64,000 bases of DNA, from contig JBGCDP010000170.1 in the NCBI GenBank assembly GCA_045105475.1, forward strand, positions 23,938 through 87,937. Direction: 5' to 3'. The DNA is from WTJY01 sp045105475. GTDB lineage: Bacteria > Chloroflexota > Anaerolineae > Promineifilales > Promineifilaceae. Positions 26,896-35,272 of this stretch are shown here, one piece after another. Within the stretch, counting starts at the first letter, position 1. Each line of letters begins with the position of its first letter. Position numbers and translations under genes: made by a program. The notes below the pieces were generated by a model that ran no database searches, was not told the DNA's origin, and saw only the letters and a list, made by a program, of their open reading frames with translations.

Positions 26896-29625
26896 TTAAG
26901 GTCGTGCAATCGTTGTGCTCGTTACATCATTCGCACCACTATTATACGTTAAACCGGTTCCACTAATCCCAGTTACACTGAATGTGATTGAGCTTACATT
27001 ACCTTTTAGGTTCGATTTAGAAACCGTACATTGTCCATTACTGTCGGTCGTGCAGCTCGCACCGCCGTTGGCCCCATTGCTCCATGAGCCATCAACTGTG
27101 GCTCCTGAAACCGGGTTATGGTTGGCGTCGTGAACGGTGACGAGGATAGATGCCACCCATCTATTTCTTGGTGCACTTGAACTTGAACCATCTAATTGAC
27201 CCACATGCACATCGCTCACAGCTGAAGGAGTATTGGTTGGTAACGGTGTACTCGTTGCTACGGGAGTGTTTGTCGCTACGGGGGTGTTAGTTGGAACGGC
27301 CGTATTTGTTGGGGTTGCTGTTGCTACCGGAGGGCCAAATGTGCCATCGACAACGACCGCGAATGGCTGTGCTCCGTTGGGAACGTTATAGCCTGTGACA
27401 GATACAGTCCAAGTACCTGACGCCGCCGATTGAATGTACACATTCTCCACATTGTTTACCCGGTCGGTGTTTCCACCTGCTTGTGACCAGCCATTGTTAA
27501 ACACATTGCCGCGATACTGCGTACCGTTTGGTGCTGTTACAACTAAGTCAAGGTCATTAACTAGATTTTGCGAGGCGGCTTCGATTGATGGATAGTCACT
27601 CCAAACGATTGATACTTTGAACTTGCTGCCAGCTGAACTGACATTGTATTGATAGGTCGCATTTCCCGAGGTATTTAGTCCACTTGAATTGTCTATAAAT
27701 AGAAGAGAACCATCGGTAGCCTTCGCCACATCAATTCGGCCCCAACCTTCATGGACATTTGGAATTGGGAAGTCATTGTCATTTGAGCCGTCATTGTTTT
27801 CATCTAATAGATCAACGGCCGAATTAATCATTGTTGCTTTGACTAGCGCGGCACTAGCACTATGCCCATGGGCTTTGTTGTAGTAGTCACGAATAACAGT
27901 TGCCCCACCGGCCGCAATTGGGTTCGACATCGAGGTGCCACCCATATATTTGTAGAAAGCATTATAAGGGATACCCCAACCGTCATACTGAGACCCACCC
28001 GTTTGTGGGTTTGTTTGGCTGCCATACTCTTGTTGATATAGATCAGAGAAAGTTGAAAGGATCCATGTGCCTGGTGCGACGATGTCCGGCTTGATCCGGC
28101 CGTCATCAGTTGGGCCACGGCTCGAGAAAGGAGCCATCTGCTCTTGATTTCCGGCCGTTGAGTCGCTGTTAAGCGGTTCAGTCGTGAATCCCCATCTTGC
28201 TCCAGCTGTTCCCAGATTATTTGTGCCGCCCATGCTGTTACACGTTTGGCCTGCCTGATAGGTATCAGATGAGACATAACTTAAACCGGTGTCACAAGCG
28301 AAATTATCTGGCCGGGCATTTTCACTTGCACCAACCGTAATCGTGTTTTTCGCTGTAGCCGGAGACCCGATCGAGTCATTATCAACAACCCCGTTGCTAT
28401 TTGCATCGGCACCGTCATTTCCGGCCGAAAACGTAATCGTCATATCTGGGTTATTCCAGATAAATTCGTCAGTCTGGGCACTATTGGCCGTATAAACACC
28501 GGCTTGGTCACTGCCCCAAGAATTAGCATGGATACGAGCGCCATCGTTATAAGCTTGCTGATAAAGATTGTTAAGATTGTCTGGTAGACCAGTTAATAGA
28601 TAGCCGTTCGCAGGCCATCCGGCTCTTTGACAGCGTTTTGAAATATTTGCAAAGTTTTCCGTGGCTTGAAAAACAAGCCCTGCTGCTGGTGCGGTACCTC
28701 GTCCGAGTCCAGTTACAGGATCACCAGAACTTAAGACAGAGCCAGCAACATGCGTCCCGTGAGCACTATCTACGTCTATTGCACCATCATCAAAAATTGT
28801 TTTAACACAGATGTCTGTAGCCCCAGGCCAATTATTAACAGAAACCACCCGATTCGCCTGAATGTCACGATGAGCACCTGAAACGGTTCCGTCACCGATA
28901 CCGGTATCTGCTACCGCCGCGATCTGAGTTGACCCGTCATACCCATTGGCATTTGCGATCGCGCCGCCAATGATGACACCTGCGCCTGAGTCGTTATGTT
29001 TTTCGTGTAAAACATTGGCATCAAAATTATCGATCCAAGCGACATCTGTCACGCGCGCAACCGCTTCGATTTGCTCGATGTTTGCATCGATTACAATTGT
29101 TTGACCATCACGGCCCAATACTTCCGCTCCGCTTTGGGCGATTGCGGCTCTTACTTGGCCTGCATTGGCACCCTTTTCAACTCGGATGCGATATAGGTTT
29201 TCCCCTTCGATATTGAGATCAGGGCTAAGTTTGAATGCTGGTTGAAAAATGCCGACCCAATTGATCGCATTAAGATTGCTAACACGTGCAGCCTGAGCTG
29301 GGTTCATACGAACCTTGAATGCGAAATCTGGAATGTACTCAAGGATTTCCCCACCATTGGCTTCAAGCTCATCTTTCCATTCTGCATGGATGGGTCCTGT
29401 AAATTGAACGATGTAATAACCTTTTGCCCCACTGGCTAATTCAGCTACTTCTAGCCCTGGAGCTATATTTGGCTGGTTTCCAGCGGCAGGATTAAACGTA
29501 TACCCTTTCAGGCGAATTGATGGGCCACCGTTTTGGGCTTCAAGTGAATGTGAGCTGCCTGAAGCGAAGAATATCATCGCACCAAAAATCATGATGCTCA
29601 TAAAAGCTGTGCATTTTTTTAGCAT
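26896..29625 (-). CDS. Secreted subtilase (S8) with Thr-Pro linker and Ig-like domain
   Basis: A 909-residue exported protease. It has a signal peptide (about 1-30), an N-terminal inhibitor-like region (about 70-200) and a catalytic domain with Asp240 (VADTGIG), His289 (SAHGTHVAG), Asn403 (SAGNDG) and Ser565 (GGTSMSNP). A P-domain-like beta region (about 645-770) follows. Next is a linker of repeated TNTPVA units (about 775-810), and last a bacterial Ig-like (Big_1-type) domain with NPVSGATVDGSWSNG (about 815-905). The linker and Ig domain suggest surface display. It has its own terminator. The long spacers either side suggest a monocistronic unit. Confidence 0.93.
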   Translation of the reverse strand: MLKKCTAFMSIMIFGAMIFFASGSSHSLEAQNGGPSIRLKGYTFNPAAGNQPNIAPGLEVAELASGAKGYYIVQFTGPIHAEWKDELEANGGEILEYIPDFAFKVRMNPAQAARVSNLNAINWVGIFQPAFKLSPDLNIEGENLYRIRVEKGANAGQVRAAIAQSGAEVLGRDGQTIVIDANIEQIEAVARVTDVAWIDNFDANVLHEKHNDSGAGVIIGGAIANANGYDGSTQIAAVADTGIGDGTVSGAHRDIQANRVVSVNNWPGATDICVKTIFDDGAIDVDSAHGTHVAGSVLSSGDPVTGLGRGTAPAAGLVFQATENFANISKRCQRAGWPANGYLLTGLPDNLNNLYQQAYNDGARIHANSWGSDQAGVYTANSAQTDEFIWNNPDMTITFSAGNDGADANSNGVVDNDSIGSPATAKNTITVGASENARPDNFACDTGLSYVSSDTYQAGQTCNSMGGTNNLGTAGARWGFTTEPLNSDSTAGNQEQMAPFSSRGPTDDGRIKPDIVAPGTWILSTFSDLYQQEYGSQTNPQTGGSQYDGWGIPYNAFYKYMGGTSMSNPIAAGGATVIRDYYNKAHGHSASAALVKATMINSAVDLLDENNDGSNDNDFPIPNVHEGWGRIDVAKATDGSLLFIDNSSGLNTSGNATYQYNVSSAGSKFKVSIVWSDYPSIEAASQNLVNDLDLVVTAPNGTQYRGNVFNNGWSQAGGNTDRVNNVENVYIQSAASGTWTVSVTGYNVPNGAQPFAVVVDGTFGPPVATATPTNTAVPTNTPVATNTPVATSTPLPTNTPSAVSDVHVGQLDGSSSSAPRNRWVASILVTVHDANHNPVSGATVDGSWSNGANGGASCTTDSNGQCTVSKSNLKGNVSSITFSVTGISGTGLTYNSGANDVTSTTIARP

Positions 29626-29693
29626 TCTTTTCGATCCTTAATTGCTGTCTCTTATAGGGGGTTGAATGAAAGTTTTTTAAGTAGGATCTCTGT

Positions 29694-29737
29694 TCTAATA
29701 AAACCGGCCGCAGCTCGTTATAAAACTGCGGCCGGTT
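29694..29737 (-). terminator. Rho-independent terminator of the 997-aa subtilase gene
   Basis: A 12-bp stem AACCGGCCGCAG (29702-29713) and CTGCGGCCGGTT (29726-29737) with a 12-base loop, then on the minus strand TTTTATTAG. Each arm contains the iterated palindrome CGGCCG. It lies 37 bases past the stop of the upstream subtilase. Confidence 0.75.
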
Positions 29738-29774
29738 GAATAATCAACTAACTAACGCTAGGTCGTAGACCTGC

Positions 29775-32768
29775 CTAGCGATTGTCTACTTCAACAAGTG
29801 TTAATCCGATTAGACCTGAAGCATCACTGTGAGAAACAGCACCTAAATGCCATTCACCCGCCGTTGCACCGGTCCAGCTCACGTCAATCGTGTCATTGCT
29901 GCCAATGACGGCCGCGGTTGGTGCTGAATCAACAGTCATGTTTCCACCAGGTGTCGCAGAGACAACCCATGTGTACAAGTCATAATCTGCGCTGGCACCT
30001 GCAGTCTGCCAACCATGAACAAAGACATACCATGTGCCATCGTCTGGTAAAGCGATGTTGACGATTTCATCCGTACCACCGCTGGTACTTGAAGCGACAA
30101 GATTTAACGATGGATCAAAGACAAAAATGTCAATGTCAACCGCTGGATCGTTAACCGCTTCAGGTGGCATCGCAATTCGCAGATAAGCCGCACCACTGGT
30201 GTTGATGGTGTGCAAGTTGCTGAATCCATCACTTGGGCTAAATGCTTGATCAGGGTCTTGTACAACACTGTCAGAAATGATGTTCGCAGCTTCGAGCCCG
30301 TGAGCTGCGGCTGAATAATCACCTGAATAACCGAACGTGACACCAAAGCTTGCGTTACCAGAATCTCCACTACCTAGCACGCTGGCTGGTGAATTAAAGA
30401 GGGTGGCACGCACCGCAATTGGACTGCGGACATCGTAATGCCCGGTCGAATCACTCCATGTTAACGAGCCAAATGCCCATTGTCCGATTGGAGCTGAACC
30501 ATCATTCGTGATCGTCACGCTATAGGTTCTTGTCTGGCCTTTCTTGATCTTGAAGCTCGATGGTGAAACGCTGACGGTATAGCCTGGAGGGGCATCAACA
30601 GAAACGTTGTAAGTACGCCATCCATTTTCATTTGCAACACTGGTAACGGTTCTTTCGATCGTCTGGCTGCCTGGCAGCTCTGCAATTCCGATTGAAGCCA
30701 AGTTCAAATCGCTCGCATCAGTTGGGATGCCTGCACTTGCTAATCCGGGACAAGTCGTTGGGCTCAAGGCAGATGGCTCTGCGTCACACAAGAATCCAAG
30801 ATATTCTAAGAAACCGGCGTCGTAAACCAACCCTGGTTGGAAGGCTGAACCTTTGTGAACCGGGCTACCTGGATTGACATGACCGGCACCGAAGTCAAAT
30901 GGATCGGCCGGAGTCGAGCCATCTTCTTTTGCCACTTCTTGATAAGCGGTGGTCATAATGGCTGATTTTGCCATTGCAGGGGTCCAATCTGGGTGTGCCT
31001 GTTTAATCAGGGCGAAAATACCAGCGATATGCGGGCTAGACATCGATGTACCCGCTATGGCTTGGAATAGTTCTCCCGGAACTGATCCTGCATCTGGGAA
31101 TGGTGAGCCACCCGCTAGAATCTGCACGCCAGGAGCAGTGATGTCCGGTTTGATGATGTCTTCAGCCACGACGTTTGACCCACGTGACGAGAAGCCAGCC
31201 ATTTTCGGGGCGTCAACAATAGTTGCAGCGCCACCATTGATTTGAGCCACAGCCGAAGCACCGGCCGAATCGATGTATGCTTTGACAACATTGCCATCGG
31301 TGTCATTGATATGGACTGAAGGTAACCAGTGGGTGTCTGAGATCAAAGCTTGGCCGTCTGTTTGGTTTGATAAGATCATACCTGCACCACCTGCTAGGTA
31401 GACGGCATATCCTTTTGCAACGCGAGCAATCGCACCACGTTTACAATAAACGATCTTGCCTGCAACCATGCTTGGATCTAAAGCGCCAGGATTACAAAGT
31501 GCATCCCCTGCATCTTCTGCATCGATCAATGGCAATTCTGCTGTTCCACCGGTGATAGATACACCAAAGAACTCCCAGCCGTCACTAGATGAAGCTGAGC
31601 CTTGGAATGAGCGCGGTTGGGTGCTAGCACCCACTGTGGTAATCCAAGGTACTGATCCGGGTCCGCCGACTGTTCCTGCGCCTGGGCCGCTGTTTCCGGC
31701 CGATGTAGCCACAAAGACGCCAGCATCTGCGGCAAATAGATAAGCTATATCATCTGCACCGGTTAAGCTCGGGCCACCACCGACTGAGTAGTTGATGACG
31801 TCAACACCGTCAGCGACAGCTTGATCGATCGCGGCCGCAAGGTCTGAACCAAATCCACCCAAGTTGCCCAACCCTTTGTAAGCGATCACATGGGCACGTG
31901 GGGCGATACCAGAAACGGTTCCGCGGTTAATGCCTAAGACGGTTGCGGTAACCCCAGCATTGCCCGCTGCGGTCGAGGCGGTATGTGTTCCATGACCATC
32001 ATCATCACGTGCTGAATCAAATTCATCTGGATCAGCACCGATAACGGCACGATAGGTTGGCAAGATTTGCCGGGCACCAATTAATTTGTTGTTACAAGTG
32101 AACGGAGCATCGTTTGGATTATGAGCGGTGTTCCCAAAATCACAAGTTGCGTAGACCGAACCATCAAGGGTGACTGGAGGAGCTGCAAAGCTTCCGTCGT
32201 CAGCAAAACTTGGATGTTCTGGCCAAATGCCTGAGTCGATGACACCAACAACAACACCTTCACCGTCGTATCCAGTTGCCCAAGCACCGGCCGGGCCGTC
32301 AAGGTCCAAAAAGCCGGGGCTGCTTTCAGTGGTGAGCTGACGTAATTCATCATCCATCACCATTCTTACACCAACCTGACTCTTAATCGCTTTGGCTTGA
32401 TCTTCAGTTAAGAGAGCTGAATAACCGTTTAAAGCGATAGTGTAATCATGGACTTTCTGACTGTTAGATGCGCCAGCATCTGCCAAAGAATCCTCATGTG
32501 TTGAAATCAAATGGCTTTGATATTTTTTTACTTTTGCACTATTGGGATTTACTTTGTTTCCTTTACCCGGCTTTGTAGCAGGTAATTTTGCAATCTCTCC
32601 CTCATAGGCGATAACAGGATTTAACTCCATAACCACGATGTAGCTTTTAACTTCTGGTTGTGCAGGACTGGCAGACCCAATCGACACAATAAACAACAAT
32701 AAACCTAAAGCTGAAAGTGTAAACGCAATCGAACGCTTCAAAAATTTTGAATTTAATTGATTTGACAT
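29775..32768 (-). CDS. Secreted cucumisin-like subtilase (S8) with PA domain
   Basis: A 997-residue exported protease with a signal peptide (about 12-33), an I9 propeptide (about 41-150) and a catalytic domain. Asp178 (VIDSGIWPEHPSF), His259 (DDGHGTHTAST), Asn358 (SAGNSG) and Ser574 (GTSMSSPHIAG) are present. A protease-associated (PA) domain is inserted at about 410-510 (VAGKIVYCKRG, GGAGMILSN). A fibronectin-III-like Fn3_6 domain (about 700-790) and a pre-peptidase C-terminal-like beta domain (about 830-940) follow. The order resembles plant cucumisin-type subtilases that also occur in Chloroflexota. It acts outside the cell on protein substrates. Confidence 0.94.
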   Translation of the reverse strand: MSNQLNSKFLKRSIAFTLSALGLLLFIVSIGSASPAQPEVKSYIVVMELNPVIAYEGEIAKLPATKPGKGNKVNPNSAKVKKYQSHLISTHEDSLADAGASNSQKVHDYTIALNGYSALLTEDQAKAIKSQVGVRMVMDDELRQLTTESSPGFLDLDGPAGAWATGYDGEGVVVGVIDSGIWPEHPSFADDGSFAAPPVTLDGSVYATCDFGNTAHNPNDAPFTCNNKLIGARQILPTYRAVIGADPDEFDSARDDDGHGTHTASTAAGNAGVTATVLGINRGTVSGIAPRAHVIAYKGLGNLGGFGSDLAAAIDQAVADGVDVINYSVGGGPSLTGADDIAYLFAADAGVFVATSAGNSGPGAGTVGGPGSVPWITTVGASTQPRSFQGSASSSDGWEFFGVSITGGTAELPLIDAEDAGDALCNPGALDPSMVAGKIVYCKRGAIARVAKGYAVYLAGGAGMILSNQTDGQALISDTHWLPSVHINDTDGNVVKAYIDSAGASAVAQINGGAATIVDAPKMAGFSSRGSNVVAEDIIKPDITAPGVQILAGGSPFPDAGSVPGELFQAIAGTSMSSPHIAGIFALIKQAHPDWTPAMAKSAIMTTAYQEVAKEDGSTPADPFDFGAGHVNPGSPVHKGSAFQPGLVYDAGFLEYLGFLCDAEPSALSPTTCPGLASAGIPTDASDLNLASIGIAELPGSQTIERTVTSVANENGWRTYNVSVDAPPGYTVSVSPSSFKIKKGQTRTYSVTITNDGSAPIGQWAFGSLTWSDSTGHYDVRSPIAVRATLFNSPASVLGSGDSGNASFGVTFGYSGDYSAAAHGLEAANIISDSVVQDPDQAFSPSDGFSNLHTINTSGAAYLRIAMPPEAVNDPAVDIDIFVFDPSLNLVASSTSGGTDEIVNIALPDDGTWYVFVHGWQTAGASADYDLYTWVVSATPGGNMTVDSAPTAAVIGSNDTIDVSWTGATAGEWHLGAVSHSDASGLIGLTLVEVDNR

Positions 32769-33170
32769 TTTTTCTCCTAAATACTTTTGAATTCCTTTAG
32801 TTGGAACTGGCTGCCCTCAAATCGTAGTATGGCTATAGTGACCTGAATTTAGATTGATTTACCCTCCTATGTGTATTGTGGTTGGCCAGATCTAGCTCTC
32901 AATACAACCCGTTGATCAGTTGAAATTAGATTTTCTAACACAACTATCTTACCGATCTAGAGGCGAATAAAATACCTAAAGAACTCTAGGAAAACAGGAC
33001 TAAATTAGAGAAAAGGAATTGCTTTGGCGCAATTAATTGGATGTAAATGTGATTGTGGCGTGTTTTTATCGATTTGTTTTATGCAGTTTGATCGATAAAA
33101 CGATTTGGAAGCACAATCAGCGGTAGGGCCGCTATTTGATGGGCTCAACTCAGCATAAGGCTCTTAAATA
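32769..33170. other. Non-coding spacer upstream of the 997-aa subtilase
   Basis: About 400 bases between the TPR regulator stop and the subtilase start, both on the minus strand. No gene is visible. A 10-bp inverted repeat TTTTATCGAT (33064-33073) and ATCGATAAAA (33091-33100), and a short AGCGG/CCGCT stem at 33119-33133, could form RNA hairpins after the regulator gene. Neither is followed by a clear T-run. The subtilase promoter must lie in the left part. Confidence 0.4.
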
Positions 33171-35129
33171 TCATAGCAGCCGGTAGTGTACGGATCGACC
33201 TTTCCCAGCTTTTTCAATAATGCTCTTTTCAACGAGATCCTGTAATTCTCTCAATGCTTGACGCGGGGATAACTGAGTTATTGATTGGAACTCTCGATTC
33301 GTGATTTTTCCATATTGGCGCATGTGGTGAATTGCTGCCATTTGGCGGTCATTCAAATTCTCTAAATTATCTTGGAACCCAAATTTTTCTTTTAGCTTGA
33401 AAAATTCTTCAGCCAAGCTTGAATTCCCAAATTCTTGAGCCAAAGCAACCCCTTTCTTATAAAAATCCCAAAACTTGGCTACATCGTTGACCTCACCATA
33501 AACTTCCGCCAAATCATAAGCGGTGTGGGTTTGCCAATTGAGATTCCCCATGTTTGTAAGCATTTCCCATGCAGCCTCATACTCCTTAATCGCATTTTCA
33601 TAATCTTTTTGTATGAAATACAGTCCCCCTAGCGTTTTTCGGTTAACGGCTAAGACTTCTAAGTTGCCTATTTCTTTTGCAATAACACTGCTTTTTTCTA
33701 GATAATCACTGGATTTCCCAAAGTCGCCTAGTTGTGCATAAATGACTCCCAAGTTATATGACATTTCAGCCATGCGAACAGAGTCTCCAATTTCGCTTGC
33801 GGCAAGCCAGGCTTGTTGGCCATGTGACGCAGCTTTTTTCAAATCATTCTTTTTGGTTGATAGGCGGGTCCAAGCTGACTGTAAATAAGAAAATATTTCC
33901 CGATTAGATTCATCAATAATCTGGGTAGCTTCTTGTAAACTATTTTCAGCAATGTCTAATTGATTCTCGTGTAGATAAACATTTGCTTGACCGATAAACG
34001 CCTGTGTTAGTAGATCAGTATTAACTTTCTCTGTACTGAGTAATTGGATGCAGTAGTTATAGTGAGCCAAGGCTTCATCTAGATTAATTAGGAAAAGAGC
34101 CATTGCCCGTTGATAATAAGCTTGGGCTTTTAAAGCGATCGATTCTGCACTCAATGCTTTTTGATAAGCATCGATTGCTCCTTCAAGGTTCCCCATTAGT
34201 TTAAGATTGTCGCCTTCCAGAAGTTGGATTTGAATCCACGTATCATCATTTAATTCTGTCCGTTTTAAACTTCTTAGTAGTTGCTGCAAATCCTCAATTT
34301 GCATGTCATTGATAATTGCCTCATGGTTATTCAGTAATATGCTGGCGCATTTTTGCGGCTGATTGGCCTTTTTATAGTGTGTGGCGGCTTCGATAAAATT
34401 TTCTTGTTCTAGAAAATAATCGGCCATTAATTCATGCCATTCTTCAATTTCATTTGATGAGAGCTGAAGTGCTAGAAAGTCGATAGTTTCTGGATGAACG
34501 AGTACAGTTGAGAAAGTTGGATCACTGATGATTAGTCCAGAATTGACTAATTCAGAGAGCGACTGAATTAAATCTGAATTGTCATTTACTTGAAGCACCG
34601 AGCTGATTAAGCGATAAGGCATCGATTGGCCAAATGCGGCGAGAAGACGAAGAATTTTTCTGGAATAATTTGTTTGCAGCTTGTATTGATCTTCGAGAGA
34701 ATAGTTTTTACGCCGTTTTCCATCGACCGGTGATTTGATTTCTTCTAATAAAACTTGTGTGACGGCTGCAATTGCTTCTGAGCGTACCAAATAAAGGGTT
34801 TGGTCTGCGATCCCCATTTTTTCAGATAATTCAGCAACTTTTAAACCCTCTAAGTAAAAAAAGTTAAGTGTATTAAAATTTCGCCATTCATTTGCATACC
34901 AGTTGTGTTCTCCACCAGGTTTTAGACGGTCGGTGGCCCAACGTAAAACGGATCTAAATGTCCGGCCGCGTATGTCTGGTGTAATTGGATGGCCTGTAAG
35001 TAAACAGTCTGTTACCAATCTAGTCTGAGCGAGAGGCAGAGCGGAAAGCTCTAAAATGCGCCCTTCGCGGACATATTTGAAGCCATCCCCTACATCTTTT
35101 TGGATTTCAGGTAAAGTGTGTTGATTCAT
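33171..35129 (-). CDS. TPR regulator with sigma-r4-like and winged-helix ends
   Basis: A 652-residue cytoplasmic protein. The N-terminal 130 residues include a helix-turn-helix-like segment ELSEKMGIADQTLYLVRSEA. A helical domain (about 150-260) is followed by about eight tetratricopeptide repeats (about 265-590), with typical GDNLKLMGNLEGAIDAYQKA and LGVIYAQLGDFGKSSDYL. The C-terminal 60 residues form a winged helix (YGKITNREFQSITQLSPRQA). It resembles MalT/STAND regulators without the NTPase module. ATG 35129 and a TTG 12 bases upstream are both possible starts. It is divergent from the clostripain-like protease and upstream of the subtilase. Confidence 0.72.
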   Translation of the reverse strand: MNQHTLPEIQKDVGDGFKYVREGRILELSALPLAQTRLVTDCLLTGHPITPDIRGRTFRSVLRWATDRLKPGGEHNWYANEWRNFNTLNFFYLEGLKVAELSEKMGIADQTLYLVRSEAIAAVTQVLLEEIKSPVDGKRRKNYSLEDQYKLQTNYSRKILRLLAAFGQSMPYRLISSVLQVNDNSDLIQSLSELVNSGLIISDPTFSTVLVHPETIDFLALQLSSNEIEEWHELMADYFLEQENFIEAATHYKKANQPQKCASILLNNHEAIINDMQIEDLQQLLRSLKRTELNDDTWIQIQLLEGDNLKLMGNLEGAIDAYQKALSAESIALKAQAYYQRAMALFLINLDEALAHYNYCIQLLSTEKVNTDLLTQAFIGQANVYLHENQLDIAENSLQEATQIIDESNREIFSYLQSAWTRLSTKKNDLKKAASHGQQAWLAASEIGDSVRMAEMSYNLGVIYAQLGDFGKSSDYLEKSSVIAKEIGNLEVLAVNRKTLGGLYFIQKDYENAIKEYEAAWEMLTNMGNLNWQTHTAYDLAEVYGEVNDVAKFWDFYKKGVALAQEFGNSSLAEEFFKLKEKFGFQDNLENLNDRQMAAIHHMRQYGKITNREFQSITQLSPRQALRELQDLVEKSIIEKAGKGRSVHYRLL

Positions 35130-35141
35130 ATTGAATTTCAA

Positions 35142-35272
35142 ATCACCTTAAAGATTTCCTTAAGGTTGAGTTTGTATTTTGTGTACACGAATCTAGTTGT
35201 TTGATTTTTTTTTGGATCGAATTCCTGAAAATAGTACTTTATTCAGCCAAAGTTGAATAGTACGAGGTTTTT
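35142..35272. promoter_or_regulatory. Divergent regulatory region between TPR regulator and protease
   Basis: This 131-base spacer has three symmetric signals. A perfect inverted repeat ACCTTAA-N8-TTAAGGT lies at 35145-35166, directly at the regulator's translation start. A GTGTACAC palindrome lies near 35180. Two direct copies of AATAGTAC occur at 35230-35237 and 35256-35263, upstream of the protease ATG. They are candidate operators for autoregulation and protease control. Confidence 0.45.
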
